DNA of 64,000 nucleotides, from NCBI GenBank assembly GCA_015229115.1, contig JADGCH010000003.1:40189-104188 (forward strand). The letters are read 5' to 3'. Origin of the DNA: Magnetococcales bacterium. GTDB taxonomy: Bacteria; Pseudomonadota; Magnetococcia; Magnetococcales; JADGCH01. The translations under genes were made by a program, and so were the position numbers. The notes under the pieces are model-generated. The model made no database searches. It was given only the letters and a program-made list of their open reading frames with translations, and had not been told where the DNA came from. This document shows, piece after piece, positions 17,418 to 26,666 of this stretch (the first letter of the stretch is position 1; each line of letters starts with the position of its first letter).

Positions 17418-18502
17418 CGTCTGCTGTCTGCCAGGGGTCGGTATCCCCTGAGGCTGAAGACATAGGCTAACACTTCAGCCACAGCCTTGAACAGTTCTGG
17501 CGGTACCATGCGATCGAGGTCGACGTCGCGGTAGAGTGTGCGAGCCAGTGGTGGATTGGAGACCAGGGGCACGGCATGTTCACGGGCCGTTGCGCGAATC
17601 CGTTCGGCCACAAAACCGGCTCCCTTGGCTACCAGGGTTGGCGCACTCATTTCCCCAGGTACATAACGCAGGGCCACGGCCACATGGGTGGGATTGGTGA
17701 TGACGACATCGGCTTTGGGAACCTCCTGCATCATGCGACGCTGCGCCATTTCGCGCTGGATCTGGCGAATACGGCTTTTCAGCAGTGGATCACCTTCCAT
17801 CTGCTTCAGCTCGTCCTTGATCTCCTGCTTGGTCATGCGCAATCCTTTTTGGTACTCGTAGCGCTGATAGAGGAAATCACCCAGTGCCAATGCCAGAAAG
17901 GCCAGTACCACATGCCACAACATGCTCATCACATCATCGACCAGCAGGGCCATGATCTCCTGAAGACTGGTGTCGGCCAGTCCGACCACACGCAGCTGGC
18001 TGTCCTCAATGGCCCAGTAGACGGCCAGGCCAATGACGATGATCTTGATGACAGACTTGAGCAGCTCGATCAGCGAACGCCAGGAAAAAAGTCGTTTAAA
18101 CCCCTGGATAGGGCTGATTTTCGACATGTTTGGGACAATGGTATCGAAGGTAAACAGCCATCCGTGCTGAACCAGGGAGCCGAGTACGGCGATGATGAGG
18201 AAGACCAGAAAAAACGGCATCATGTCGAGCATGAAGCCGTTAATCAGTTCACGCAACAGCACGATGATGCCACCATGGGTCAACTCGCCGTGGATCTGTC
18301 CGCCAATCAGAAAGCGCATCTGGTGCTGCATGTTTTGCCATAGCGAGGGGCCCTGAAAGTGGAACAGGCCAATGGAGGCAGCAAACATCACCGCAGTCAG
18401 GACTTCGCGAGAGCTGGGGACCTGTCCTTTATTGCGGGCGTCCTGTAGCCGCTTGGCCGTTGGTTCCTCGGTTTTCGCCTCTTCATCGGTATCTTCTGCC
18501 AT
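17414..18502 (-). CDS. flhB: FlhB, flagellar type III export switch protein
   Basis: Inner-membrane component of the flagellar export gate that switches substrate from hook to filament. It has a charged N-terminus (EEPTAKRLQDARNKGQVPSSRE), four membrane segments, and the cytoplasmic autocleavage motif NPTH (NPTHVAVALRY) at about residue 270. A length of 362 residues is standard. The ATG at 18502 is preferred over the GTG at 18505. The order fliQ-fliR-flhB is the usual export-gate order. Confidence 0.96.
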   Translation of the reverse strand: MAEDTDEEAKTEEPTAKRLQDARNKGQVPSSREVLTAVMFAASIGLFHFQGPSLWQNMQHQMRFLIGGQIHGELTHGGIIVLLRELINGFMLDMMPFFLVFLIIAVLGSLVQHGWLFTFDTIVPNMSKISPIQGFKRLFSWRSLIELLKSVIKIIVIGLAVYWAIEDSQLRVVGLADTSLQEIMALLVDDVMSMLWHVVLAFLALALGDFLYQRYEYQKGLRMTKQEIKDELKQMEGDPLLKSRIRQIQREMAQRRMMQEVPKADVVITNPTHVAVALRYVPGEMSAPTLVAKGAGFVAERIRATAREHAVPLVSNPPLARTLYRDVDLDRMVPPELFKAVAEVLAYVFSLRGYRPLADSRR

Positions 18503-18516
18503 CACTTCTCCCTACG

Positions 18517-19317
18517 TCATACGCCAATCATTCTGAAGGTCAGTATGACAAAAGCATTGATTTCACGCACCAAAACCTGACCAAACAGTGCCATGCTGGT
18601 ACCGAGCACAGCAAAACCAACCATCTGGGTCAGTGGCATGGCCAGAAAAAAGACCTGAATCTGTGGTGCGGCACGATTGACCAGGCCCATACCGATGTAA
18701 AGCAGTTTGGAAGCGACAATAACGGGTGCCGCAATCAACAGTGACAACAGGAACATGCGCATCAGAGCCGTAACAGCGTTTTCCAGCAGCAGTTCACGAT
18801 GGAGACCGGCTCCTCCAGGTGGTAGAATCTGAAACGAGCGGGCCATGCCTTCCAGCAGCATATGATGACCGTCGATCGTTAGAAAGATCAGCATGGCGGC
18901 CATATAGAGCATATTGCTCAGCACGTTCTCCTGCATGCCAGAGGTGGGGTCCATCACCTGAGCCATCGACAGCCCCATCTCGAAGCCGATGATGTTACCG
19001 GCGATCTGTACGGCTGCCAACCCCCAATGGATCAGCATGCCCAGTACAGCACCGATGGACAACTCGATCAGGGCAGCCCAGGCCATTTGTGGAGCGTTGC
19101 TGTGACCTTCATGACTCCAGGGTGGTACCAAGGGAAACAGCACCACCGCCAGGGCCAGAATCAACACCACCCGAATACGCAGGGGGCCGGCACCACCCGC
19201 ACGGGAAAAGAACGGGGCCGCCAGAAACAGCCCGCTTAAACGGACAACGACCAGAAACAGCCGCTCAGCCTCGCCGGTCGACAATCCGAAAAAATCGAGC
19301 AGCGCTGCCGGATCCAC
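18517..19317 (-). CDS. fliR: FliR, flagellar export gate protein
   Basis: Polytopic membrane protein of 266 residues that forms the export gate with FliP and FliQ. Family features are the N-terminal VVVRLSGLFLAAPFFSR, the conserved FEMGLSMAQVMDPTSG and several hydrophobic helices. It uses a GTG start with GGGAGA upstream. Gaps of 12-14 bases to fliQ and flhB show one operon. Confidence 0.95.
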   Translation of the reverse strand: MDPAALLDFFGLSTGEAERLFLVVVRLSGLFLAAPFFSRAGGAGPLRIRVVLILALAVVLFPLVPPWSHEGHSNAPQMAWAALIELSIGAVLGMLIHWGLAAVQIAGNIIGFEMGLSMAQVMDPTSGMQENVLSNMLYMAAMLIFLTIDGHHMLLEGMARSFQILPPGGAGLHRELLLENAVTALMRMFLLSLLIAAPVIVASKLLYIGMGLVNRAAPQIQVFFLAMPLTQMVGFAVLGTSMALFGQVLVREINAFVILTFRMIGV

Positions 19318-19329
19318 GCTATTCTCCCG

Positions 19330-19599
19330 CTATTCGATCAGGGTTGGGATGGAGCGGAGCAGGTTTTCGAAATAATCAACCAACGTTTGGATCATCCAGG
19401 GCAAGGTCAACATCAACGCCAGAAAAGTGGCCAGAATTTTTGGAATGAAGGTGAGGGTCATTTCCTGAATTTGTGTGACGGCCTGAAACAGCGAGATAAT
19501 AATACCCACCACCAGCGCTGTCAGGAGCATGGGCGCCGAAATGAGCAGGGCAATCTTGAGTGCTTCAATGACCAGGTTTTGTACGATTTCTATCGACAT
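19330..19599 (-). CDS. fliQ: FliQ, flagellar export gate protein
   Basis: An 89-residue membrane protein with two helices (ALKIALLISAPMLLTALVVG and ILATFLALMLTLPWM) and the conserved loop SLFQAVTQIQEMTLTFIPK. The track starts five codons earlier at 19614, but the ATG at 19599 gives exactly the usual family length. It is the first gene of fliQ-fliR-flhB here; fliP is not in the window. Confidence 0.95.
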   Translation of the reverse strand: MSIEIVQNLVIEALKIALLISAPMLLTALVVGIIISLFQAVTQIQEMTLTFIPKILATFLALMLTLPWMIQTLVDYFENLLRSIPTLIE

Positions 19600-19684
19600 G
19601 CCAAGGGAGTCCATCCTTAATAGCAGGGCCAGACGCCCTTACAATACAGTCAGATGGCCCATGGAGCAAGGATTTATCCGGAGG

Positions 19685-21055
19685 CTATTTGCCGATACAG
19701 AACCGACTGAAGACAGACTGCAACAGTTCCTGGTTGGTCACATGGCCAACCAGCTCTCCCAATGCTGCTAAAGCCTGACGCAGTGGAGGAGCAGCCAGTT
19801 CCAGGCTGTTGCTGTGATGGGATAACAGCCCCTGGCACTCCTTGACGGCTTGCAATAACCGCTGTAGTACCTGCTGCTGCCGTATGGCCATGATGACGGT
19901 CCCCTCTCCTTCATCACCATCCTGACTCATCAGACGGGCCATGGCCTCCAGCAACGGCTCCATACCCAGTCCAGTCTGGCAGGAACAGAGGATGCGTTCG
20001 GCCACCGGCAGGGCCATGAAGGGCTGCAGGGCCGGTTCATCGGTGGCCAGCAGATCGCATTTGTTGATAACCAGAATGATCTGCCGAGATTCGATCTGGT
20101 CAAGAATGGCCTGGTCTTCGGCCAGCCAGCCCTGCTGAGCCTCCACCATCAGCAAAATCCCATCGGCCTGTGCCACGCACGCACGAGTGCGTTCCATGCC
20201 GGCCTGTTCGATCCGATCGTGGCTCGGGCGCAGGCCAGCCGTATCGATCAGACGCACCGCGATGCCATCCAGCAGCAGGTCGTGCTCGTTGGTGTCGCGG
20301 GTGGTACCCGGAATATCGGTGACAATGGCCTTGTCGCGGCCAGCCAAGCGATTGAACAGGCTCGATTTCCCAACATTCGGTCGTCCGGCAATCACCCACT
20401 CGACACCTTGACGCAATTGCTGGCCAAGACGGGCACTATCCAGCAGTCGAATCGCCCTGTCAGCGACTTGCTGCAACGGCTGCTGCATCTGCTCAAGGCC
20501 ATCCGGATCAATTTCCTCCTCTGAAAAATCGAGGCTGGCTTCCATATGCACCAAAACATGCAGCAGTTGCTGGCGCATTTGTTGTAGCTGTAGCGATAGG
20601 GTACCGGTCAGTTGTCGTGCCGATTGGCGTGCCGATCGTAGCGAGGCTGATTCGATCAGGGCGATGACCGCTTCGGCCTGAAGCAGGTCCATTTTGCCGT
20701 TGAGGTAGGCCCGTTGGGAAAACTCTCCCGGATGGGAGGGCCGTAATCCCTGGCCAACCAGCAACGACAGGATGCGTGTCACCACCACGGGTGCACCGTG
20801 ACAGTGGATCTCCACCACATCTTCCCCGGTAAAGGAGTGGGGTTGTGGAAAGAACAGCAGCAGCACCTGGTCCAGCGGGGAGTGGCTATCGGGATCATGA
20901 AACTGGGCCAGTTGAGCTTGACGTGGAGATAGGGTCTCGATAGCGATGAACGGGGCCAATGCCTCAAGGACATGGGCCCCGCTGGTCCGGATGACGGCTA
21001 CACCAGAACGACCAGGTGGCGTAGCAAGGGCAACGATGCCATCGACGTCAGTCAC
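19685..21055 (-). CDS. mnmE: MnmE, tRNA uridine-34 modification GTPase
   Basis: With MnmG it makes the cmnm5U34 modification. The 456-residue product has the N-terminal tetrahydrofolate-binding domain (IVALATPPGRSGVAVIR), helical segments, a G domain with GRPNVGKSSLFN, DIPGTTRDT, DTAGLR and NKCD, and the C-terminal CIGK box with the catalytic cysteine. The GTG start overlaps the yidC stop (GTGA). Its partner mnmG is at 58865-60712 in this window. Confidence 0.97.
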   Translation of the reverse strand: MTDVDGIVALATPPGRSGVAVIRTSGAHVLEALAPFIAIETLSPRQAQLAQFHDPDSHSPLDQVLLLFFPQPHSFTGEDVVEIHCHGAPVVVTRILSLLVGQGLRPSHPGEFSQRAYLNGKMDLLQAEAVIALIESASLRSARQSARQLTGTLSLQLQQMRQQLLHVLVHMEASLDFSEEEIDPDGLEQMQQPLQQVADRAIRLLDSARLGQQLRQGVEWVIAGRPNVGKSSLFNRLAGRDKAIVTDIPGTTRDTNEHDLLLDGIAVRLIDTAGLRPSHDRIEQAGMERTRACVAQADGILLMVEAQQGWLAEDQAILDQIESRQIILVINKCDLLATDEPALQPFMALPVAERILCSCQTGLGMEPLLEAMARLMSQDGDEGEGTVIMAIRQQQVLQRLLQAVKECQGLLSHHSNSLELAAPPLRQALAALGELVGHVTNQELLQSVFSRFCIGK

Positions 21056-22788
21056 GTCGCTCCCTGAGACGTAGGGCTGATCTGCTTCATCAGGTACATC
21101 TGCTGGGCAATGCCGATGATGTTGCTGACCAGCCAGTAAAGCATCAATCCCGATGGCATGCTCAGGAACATGACCGTAAAAATCAGTGGTAGAAACAGGA
21201 ACACCTTGGCTTGAACCGGATCCGCTGGCGTCGGGTTGAGTTTGGTCTGGATCAGCATCGACAGTCCCATCAGGATCGGCAGGACATAATAGGGATCCAT
21301 GGCGGACAGATCTTCAATCCAGAGGAAAAAAGGTGCATGACGCATCTCAACGGAGAGGTAGAGCACGTTGTATAAGGCAACAAAGACAGGCAATTGCAGC
21401 AGGATCGGCAAACAACCCGCCAGCGGGTTGGCGCCGTTCTTCTGGTAAAGCTGCATCATGGCTTGGTTGAGCTGTGCCTTGTCATCGGCATAACGTTTCT
21501 TCAGCGCCTCCATTTCCGGTTGTAGCTGCTTCATAACGTTCATGGCTTGGGAGCTTTTTTTGGTCAATGGGTAAACAACCAAGCGCACCAGAATGGTTAA
21601 CAGGATGGTGGCAATACCATAGTTATGGACGAAACGGTTGAAAAAGTTGAGCAGTTGCTCCAGCGGTTCGGCGAGAAAATGGAACCAACCGTAGTCAATC
21701 GAACGCTCCAGGTCCATGCCTTGCTGTTTGAGCAGATCAAGCCGTTTCGGCCCTATGAACAGGGTGTGGCTGATAATCTGGTTGGAACCGGGCGTAACCA
21801 GCTGCTGCGGTGATACCACGCCGGTGCGGAATACCGGAGCATCGTAGTCGAAGTAGAACTTCCGGGTCATTTTTTCCGGGGCTGACACCACAGCAGCCAT
21901 GAAATATTTATCGCTGAAGCCGATCCAGCCTTTTTGCGCTTCTTCGTGGGCGTCACTCTTGCGTAGCGAGTCGTAGTCCTGCTGGATGCGGCTATCACCG
22001 CTTTTTTGCTGCGACCGGATGTCGCGGAAGAAGCCCATGGGGCCTTCAAATCCCCAGCTGGACTGATCACCGCTATCATGTTTGGCAGGCTGGGTGCGCA
22101 GCAGGTGGATGTAGTGGTGAGCACTAACCGGTAACGTTCCCTGGTTGGTAATGCGGTCTTCGACCTTCAGGATGTAGGAATCAGCCTCAATTTCGTAAAT
22201 TTTTTCAAACAACAGTCCGCTGTTGTTGCTCCACACCAGCCGCAACCGTCCCTGGCCATCGATATGCTGGTTACCCTCAACACGCCATTCTGTCTGTCGG
22301 GTTGGCATAGACAGGTTGTTGTTGCTCAGAAAACCACCTTCTTCAATGAGGAACTGGGACATATCGGTGCTGAGGAAGTGGACAGGCTGTGCGTCGCTGC
22401 CAAGACGCTGCTTGTATTGCAGCAGTTGCACATCAATCAGTTGGGCACCCGTCAAGGCGATACGGCCACTCATGACCCGATTGCTGAACGAGGCATAGGC
22501 ACTATCGCTCTGCCCTTCACGATCCCGGCGTGTTGAGGGCACCAGCTGAGTCAGCTGGGTCGGCGCAGTCAGTGCCTGACTCATCGTATTGCCTGTCACA
22601 TTTCCAGCGGATGGCAACGGTTTCCCGTTGCTTGGAGCAGTGCCCTCCGCAGGAGCCGTTCCCGTCGCTTGCGACAGGGATTGCGTGACGGGTTGCGGTG
22701 CAGGGGGAACATAGAGTGAGAGATAAACCTGATAAAGCAGCAGCAAAATGAATGATAACGTGAGCGCTAAAAGGGTACGCTGATCCAT
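21052..22788 (-). CDS. yidC: YidC, membrane protein insertase
   Basis: A 578-residue insertase of the Gram-negative type, with an N-terminal membrane anchor (LLALTLSFILLLLYQVYLSLY), a large periplasmic beta domain, and a C-terminal five-helix core (YGIATILLTILVRLVVYPLTKKS, GCLPILLQLPVFVALYNVL, PSGLMLYWLVSNI). The conserved arginine of the hydrophilic groove is in ILVRLVVYP. Part of rpmH-rnpA-yidD-yidC-mnmE. Confidence 0.97.
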   Translation of the reverse strand: MDQRTLLALTLSFILLLLYQVYLSLYVPPAPQPVTQSLSQATGTAPAEGTAPSNGKPLPSAGNVTGNTMSQALTAPTQLTQLVPSTRRDREGQSDSAYASFSNRVMSGRIALTGAQLIDVQLLQYKQRLGSDAQPVHFLSTDMSQFLIEEGGFLSNNNLSMPTRQTEWRVEGNQHIDGQGRLRLVWSNNSGLLFEKIYEIEADSYILKVEDRITNQGTLPVSAHHYIHLLRTQPAKHDSGDQSSWGFEGPMGFFRDIRSQQKSGDSRIQQDYDSLRKSDAHEEAQKGWIGFSDKYFMAAVVSAPEKMTRKFYFDYDAPVFRTGVVSPQQLVTPGSNQIISHTLFIGPKRLDLLKQQGMDLERSIDYGWFHFLAEPLEQLLNFFNRFVHNYGIATILLTILVRLVVYPLTKKSSQAMNVMKQLQPEMEALKKRYADDKAQLNQAMMQLYQKNGANPLAGCLPILLQLPVFVALYNVLYLSVEMRHAPFFLWIEDLSAMDPYYVLPILMGLSMLIQTKLNPTPADPVQAKVFLFLPLIFTVMFLSMPSGLMLYWLVSNIIGIAQQMYLMKQISPTSQGAT

Positions 22789-22812
22789 GGTATATTCCTG
22801 ACAATGATCACA

Positions 22813-23022
22813 CTAAGGGACCGGATCGACTCCACCCGGGTGAAATGGATGACACTTTAACAGTCTGCCAACGGTCAACCACCCGCCTTTCCAGGCGCCA
22901 TGGCGGCTAATGGCTTCGGCTGCATAAACCGAACAGCTAGGCCAGAAGCGGCAGGATGGAGGCAGCCACGGCGAGATAACATACTGGTAGAACCAGACGA
23001 GCGCCAACAGCGGATATTTCAC
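22813..23022 (-). CDS. yidD: YidD, membrane protein insertion efficiency factor
   Basis: A 69-residue basic protein with the family pattern [27 protein letters not shown] and three conserved cysteines, ending [14 protein letters not shown]. It assists YidC-dependent insertion at the inner membrane. The GTG start overlaps the rnpA stop by four bases (GTGA). Confidence 0.95.
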   Translation of the reverse strand: MKYPLLALVWFYQYVISPWLPPSCRFWPSCSVYAAEAISRHGAWKGGWLTVGRLLKCHPFHPGGVDPVP

Positions 23023-23381
23023 GAGCCAACCCGGTGGCTGAACAACCGCTCAAGCTCATGCCGCAACAGACTGTTGGCTGTTTGAGAAGCTTGTGGGCGG
23101 GCGATCAGTACATGGTCGGCCGTTGCCGACCAGCGATGGCACTGCAACCGGAAAAACTCGCGCACCACCCGCTTGATACGGTTGCGCTGCACGGCCTTGC
23201 CAACCTTTCGGCTGACGGTGATCCCCAGTCGGTTAACCGGACGCTCATTCTCCATGACATGCAGGGCAAACAGAACGCCGCGCCTGCAGCGTCCATGCCT
23301 GAGAACCAACCGATAATCAGCGGACGACAGCAGCCGTGACGACTTCGGAAACGACGGATCGACCGTTACGCAAGGCTCCAT
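23019..23381 (-). CDS. rnpA: Ribonuclease P protein component
   Basis: Protein cofactor of RNase P, 120 residues and basic, with the RNR signature [19 protein letters not shown] and the earlier [10 protein letters not shown]. It follows rpmH after 20 bases and overlaps yidD, the usual order at this locus. Confidence 0.95.
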   Translation of the reverse strand: MEPCVTVDPSFPKSSRLLSSADYRLVLRHGRCRRGVLFALHVMENERPVNRLGITVSRKVGKAVQRNRIKRVVREFFRLQCHRWSATADHVLIARPQASQTANSLLRHELERLFSHRVGS

Positions 23382-23401
23382 GAAGTCTCGAATAAGTCCG
23401 G

Positions 23402-23536
23402 TCAGACCGCCAGACGCCGACGCCCACGACGGCGACGACGGGATAGTACTGCCCGTCCGTTACTGGTTTCCATGCGGGTACGAAAGCCATGGGTACGCTT
23501 GCGACAAACGTTGCTGGGTTGAAATGTCTGTTTCAT
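23402..23536 (-). CDS. rpmH: 50S ribosomal protein L34
   Basis: Too short for the ORF track. The reverse-strand ATG at 23536 opens a 44-residue frame, [20 protein letters not shown], ending in an arginine-rich tail ([13 protein letters not shown]), which is characteristic of L34. It heads the operon with rnpA and is divergent from dnaA across a 145-bp gap, the classic arrangement. Confidence 0.96.
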   Translation of the reverse strand: MKQTFQPSNVCRKRTHGFRTRMETSNGRAVLSRRRRRGRRRLAV

Positions 23537-23681
23537 AGTGATTGATTCTCTTTCCAGGTCATCGATTTTCCCTTAAGATAGCGGACTGCGCTATCCTGAT
23601 TCATTCCGTTAGTCCGGAATCGTGCATGATAGTAAATTTTGCTCTCCGTACGCAAGGGTTCTGAATATTTAGAGAAAACGC
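23537..23681. promoter_or_regulatory. rpmH-dnaA divergent intergenic region
   Basis: This 145-bp region holds two perfect short inverted repeats, GATAGCG-gactg-CGCTATC (23577-23595) and ATTCCG...CGGAAT (23603-23620). A possible reverse promoter for rpmH is present: TTGCGT at 23655-23650 and TATCAT at 23631-23626, spaced by 18. I see no TTATCCACA-like DnaA boxes, so I cannot support an origin here. Confidence 0.5.
23577..23595. repeat. Inverted repeat upstream of dnaA
   Basis: Seven-base arms GATAGCG and CGCTATC surround the five-base spacer GACTG. Read on the reverse strand it lies in the rpmH leader, where it could fold; it could instead be a protein-binding site. Confidence 0.6.
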
Positions 23682-25037
23682 ATGGAAACGATGTGGCAGA
23701 AAACGCTGGAGCTGATGCAGGAACAGGTATCGCGCCAGGTCTTTGATGTCTGGATCAAGCCGCTGCAGCCGGTCGGACAGGTCGAAAATAATGTCCTCGA
23801 ACTTCTGGTTGACAACGAATTTGCCGCCGATCGCATCCGCACGCGCTATGGCGCCCTGTTGGAATCCTGTCTTGCCAGTGAGACAGGCCAGGAAATCCGC
23901 ATCCTGTTCCGTATCAAGCCGCCGTTACCCCCGGAACCGGCCAAGGCCATCGAACCGGCTAAGCCCGTTGTACAGGAGACGGTGGTTCAGTCGGTATCGC
24001 CTGGTCCGGTCGCAGAACGTCCCAACCTCGACCCACGCTATACCTTCGCCTCTTTTGTGATTGGCAGTTGTAACCAATTTGCCCATGCCGTTGCAGAACG
24101 TGTTGCCGAGGCCCCAACCATCGTTTATAATCCGCTCTTTATCTACGGAGGGGTCGGGCTGGGCAAGACCCATATTATGCAGGCCATTGGCCACCGTATT
24201 CTGGAAAAGAAACCGCAGTTGCGAGTGGTCTACCTGTCGTCGGAAAAATTTATGACACAGCTGATCAACTCCCTGCGCGATAACAGGGTACTCAGCTTCA
24301 GGGAGATGTTTCGATCGGTTGATATTCTGCTGGTCGATGACATCCAGTTTATTGCCGGCAAAAAAGCAACCCAGGAAGAATTCTTTCACACATTTAATGC
24401 ACTTTACGAATCGAACAAACAGATCATACTCACCTGCGATACCCTTCCGAAAGATATCGGACATCTTGAGGAGCGGTTGCGTTCTCGTTTTTCCATGGGA
24501 CTGACAGCCGATATGCAACCACCAGAACTGGAAACCAGGGTAGCCATCCTCAAAAAGAAAGCCGCCATGGAGGGGCTTGAACTTATGGATGATGTCGCCT
24601 GTTTTCTGGCTGAGGCCGTTCAGACCAATGTGCGCGAACTGGAAGGGGCCCTGATCCGTGTATCGGCCTATGCCTCGCTGACCAATCGGCCCATTACACT
24701 GGCGTTGGTGCGGGAGACGCTGCGCGATCTGGTCCGCAGCCAGAGTAAGAGTCTTACCATTGCCGATATCCAGAAAACGGTGGCCAATTTCTACAACATC
24801 CGCCAGGAAGAACTGCTATCGGGCAACAAATCGCGTCTTTTCAGTCATCCACGCCAAATGGCCATGTATCTCTGCAAACAGTTGACCAAGCACTCCTACC
24901 CGGAGATTGCCCATCATTTCCAGGGACGTGACCATACCACGATCCTGTATGCCGTTAAAAGCATAGAAAACAAGAAGAGTTCCAATCCCTCTGTCGTGGA
25001 TGATCTGGAGCAGCTGACCGCGCTGCTGAACCAGTAA
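23682..25037 (+). CDS. dnaA: DnaA, chromosomal replication initiator
   Basis: AAA+ initiator of 451 residues. Domain I is at the N-terminus (WQKTLELMQEQVSRQVFDVW), followed by a short proline-rich linker, then the ATPase core with Walker A GGVGLGKTH near residue 155 and Walker B ILLVDDIQFIAGK. The C-terminal DnaA-box-binding helix-turn-helix has the signature QMAMYLCKQLTKHSYPEIAHHF and GRDHTTILYA. It is followed 14 bases later by dnaN. Confidence 0.98.
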   Translation: METMWQKTLELMQEQVSRQVFDVWIKPLQPVGQVENNVLELLVDNEFAADRIRTRYGALLESCLASETGQEIRILFRIKPPLPPEPAKAIEPAKPVVQETVVQSVSPGPVAERPNLDPRYTFASFVIGSCNQFAHAVAERVAEAPTIVYNPLFIYGGVGLGKTHIMQAIGHRILEKKPQLRVVYLSSEKFMTQLINSLRDNRVLSFREMFRSVDILLVDDIQFIAGKKATQEEFFHTFNALYESNKQIILTCDTLPKDIGHLEERLRSRFSMGLTADMQPPELETRVAILKKKAAMEGLELMDDVACFLAEAVQTNVRELEGALIRVSAYASLTNRPITLALVRETLRDLVRSQSKSLTIADIQKTVANFYNIRQEELLSGNKSRLFSHPRQMAMYLCKQLTKHSYPEIAHHFQGRDHTTILYAVKSIENKKSSNPSVVDDLEQLTALLNQ

Positions 25038-25051
25038 GGAGTAGAGTTTCT

Positions 25052-26191
25052 ATGGAATTTCATATCGATCGTGAGCAATTTTTGAAAGCCTTGCAACGGA
25101 CCCAGGGTGTGGCGGAGTTGCGCAACACCATGCCTATTCTCGGTTATGTGCTGCTGGAGGCCAGTGAGGATCAAACCGTGACCCTGCTGGCCACCGATAC
25201 GGAAATTTCCCTGAAAAGCCTGCTATCGGCTGAAGTCATGGAGCCTGGATCCATCGCCATCCTGGCCAGTCGTTTGTTTGAGATCGTGCGCGAATTGCCC
25301 CGAGGGGTTCCAATCCGCCTGCGTCAGGAAGAAGATTCCTACCGCTGCTATCTGACTTGCGGGCGGTCGCGTTTTGTACTGCAAGGGTTGCCAGGAGATG
25401 AGTTTCCCGAATATCAGGATATCTCCAGCCTGGTCCGGTTTGATATCGAGAGCAATACGCTGGCCGCCATGATCAACCGGACCCATTTTTCCATGTCACA
25501 GGATGAGAGCCGTTTTGCCTTGAACGGTGTCTGTCTGCAGCTGGAGCCACCGTCCGAGGACCATGCAGAAACGATCTTGCGACTGGTGGCAACGGATAGC
25601 CATCGCCTTTCCCTGGTGGAAGAAGCCCTGCTTGTTGTGCCGGAAGGTCTGGATGCTCTTCGCGAGGTTATCCTGCCACGCAAGGGGGTACAGGAGGTCC
25701 GCCGTCTGCTTGAGGTGGGTGAGGGTCTGGTCTCCGTTGAGCTGAGCCATCAGCATATACGCTGTATCAGGGATCATACCGTCCTGACATCGAAGCTGGT
25801 CAGCGGCCGTTTCCCCAATTATCGCAAGGTTATTCCAGCGAACAACGATCTGCTGCTGACCGTTGACAAGGAAGAACTGCAATTGGTTGTCAAGCGGATT
25901 GCTGCTATTTCCAACGAAAAATCACGTAGCCTGCAACTCATTATCGAGTCTGGACGGCTGATCGTCACCACCAACAATCCCGATCAGGAAACAGCGGAGG
26001 AGGAGATGGTGATTCAGTACGATGGCCCTGCCATGGTCATCGGCTTTAACGCCCGTTACATCCAGGATATCCTGGCTGTCATTGCTGGCCATTCGGTACG
26101 GTTTCACCTCAAGGACAGTGAAGGCCCGGCACTGGTGACCGATCCGGACCAGGATCATTACCGCTTTGTGCTGATGCCGATGCGTGTATGA
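25052..26191 (+). CDS. dnaN: DNA polymerase III beta sliding clamp
   Basis: A 379-residue clamp with three repeated folds, starting MEFHIDREQFLKALQRTQGV and ending in the typical HYRFVLMPMRV. An AAGGAG sequence precedes the ATG. Its stop is three bases before the start of the first, broken copy of recF, which marks the original operon order dnaA-dnaN-recF. Confidence 0.97.
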   Translation: MEFHIDREQFLKALQRTQGVAELRNTMPILGYVLLEASEDQTVTLLATDTEISLKSLLSAEVMEPGSIAILASRLFEIVRELPRGVPIRLRQEEDSYRCYLTCGRSRFVLQGLPGDEFPEYQDISSLVRFDIESNTLAAMINRTHFSMSQDESRFALNGVCLQLEPPSEDHAETILRLVATDSHRLSLVEEALLVVPEGLDALREVILPRKGVQEVRRLLEVGEGLVSVELSHQHIRCIRDHTVLTSKLVSGRFPNYRKVIPANNDLLLTVDKEELQLVVKRIAAISNEKSRSLQLIIESGRLIVTTNNPDQETAEEEMVIQYDGPAMVIGFNARYIQDILAVIAGHSVRFHLKDSEGPALVTDPDQDHYRFVLMPMRV

Positions 26192-26194
26192 TTC

Positions 26195-26485
26195 ATGGAC
26201 CTGAAACAGCTTCACATACGCGATTTCCGCAATATCGTTCATGCTGAGCTGACGTTTGATCCCACCCTCAATCTGATCACCGGCAGTAACGGCCAGGGTA
26301 AGAGCAATCTGCTCGAAGCCATTGGCCTGCTGAGCACCGGACGCTCGTTCCGCCATGCGACAGCTGGTCATATGCGACGTCACAATCAACCCTGGTTTTG
26401 TCTCAATGGCCAGGATCCCAGGGAGTTTTCACCATCGCATTCGTGCGAAGTATGTGGTGTTACAGACTGGAAGGAGCGCGACTGA
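26195..26485 (+). pseudogene. recF: recF 5' fragment (interrupted copy 1)
   Basis: The frame starts as RecF (MDLKQLHIRDFRNIVHAELT) directly after dnaN, where recF belongs, and keeps the Walker A loop GSNGQGKSN. After codon 73 (base 26414) the similarity stops abruptly, and 23 unrelated residues lead to a stop, so about 300 residues of RecF are missing. Bases 26222-26414 are 192/193 identical to the start of the complete recF 9.2 kb downstream. A short peptide with an ATP loop could still be made, but it lacks the rest of the ATPase head. Confidence 0.93.
26222..26414 (+). repeat. 193-bp direct repeat from recF, left copy
   Basis: This segment recurs at 35457-35649 with a constant offset of 9235 bases. 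The only difference is A at 26360 against G at 35595. It marks the left border of the insertion in recF. Confidence 0.97.
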
Positions 26486-26666
26486 GAAGGTGAATCGGGT
26501 AAAGGGTTCTTGACGCCGATTCTGGTCAGGCTGAAGAGCGGGCGTTCACCCAAGCTCCATACGAAAAAGCCGACCTGGTGAAATCGGTGCAGGTCAACGA
26601 TCTGGTAGGCGTCGTTTGCTGGACGAGCTGTTTAGCCGTTAACTGTTACCTCAAGGAATAGCCCGA
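26415..26666. other. Non-coding left end of the insertion
   Basis: About 250 bp follow the recF break. One frame at the end (ADSGQAEERAFTQAPYEKADLVKSV...) is open for some 50 codons up to a stop at about 26660, without a start codon or a recognised match, so it may be a gene remnant. An AAGGA sequence just before 26667 serves the Rpn gene. Confidence 0.4.

Noticed and set aside
23537-23681. Chromosomal origin oriC
   Set aside because: Location fits, but no DnaA boxes or 13-mer AT repeats are seen, so the claim is not supported by sequence.
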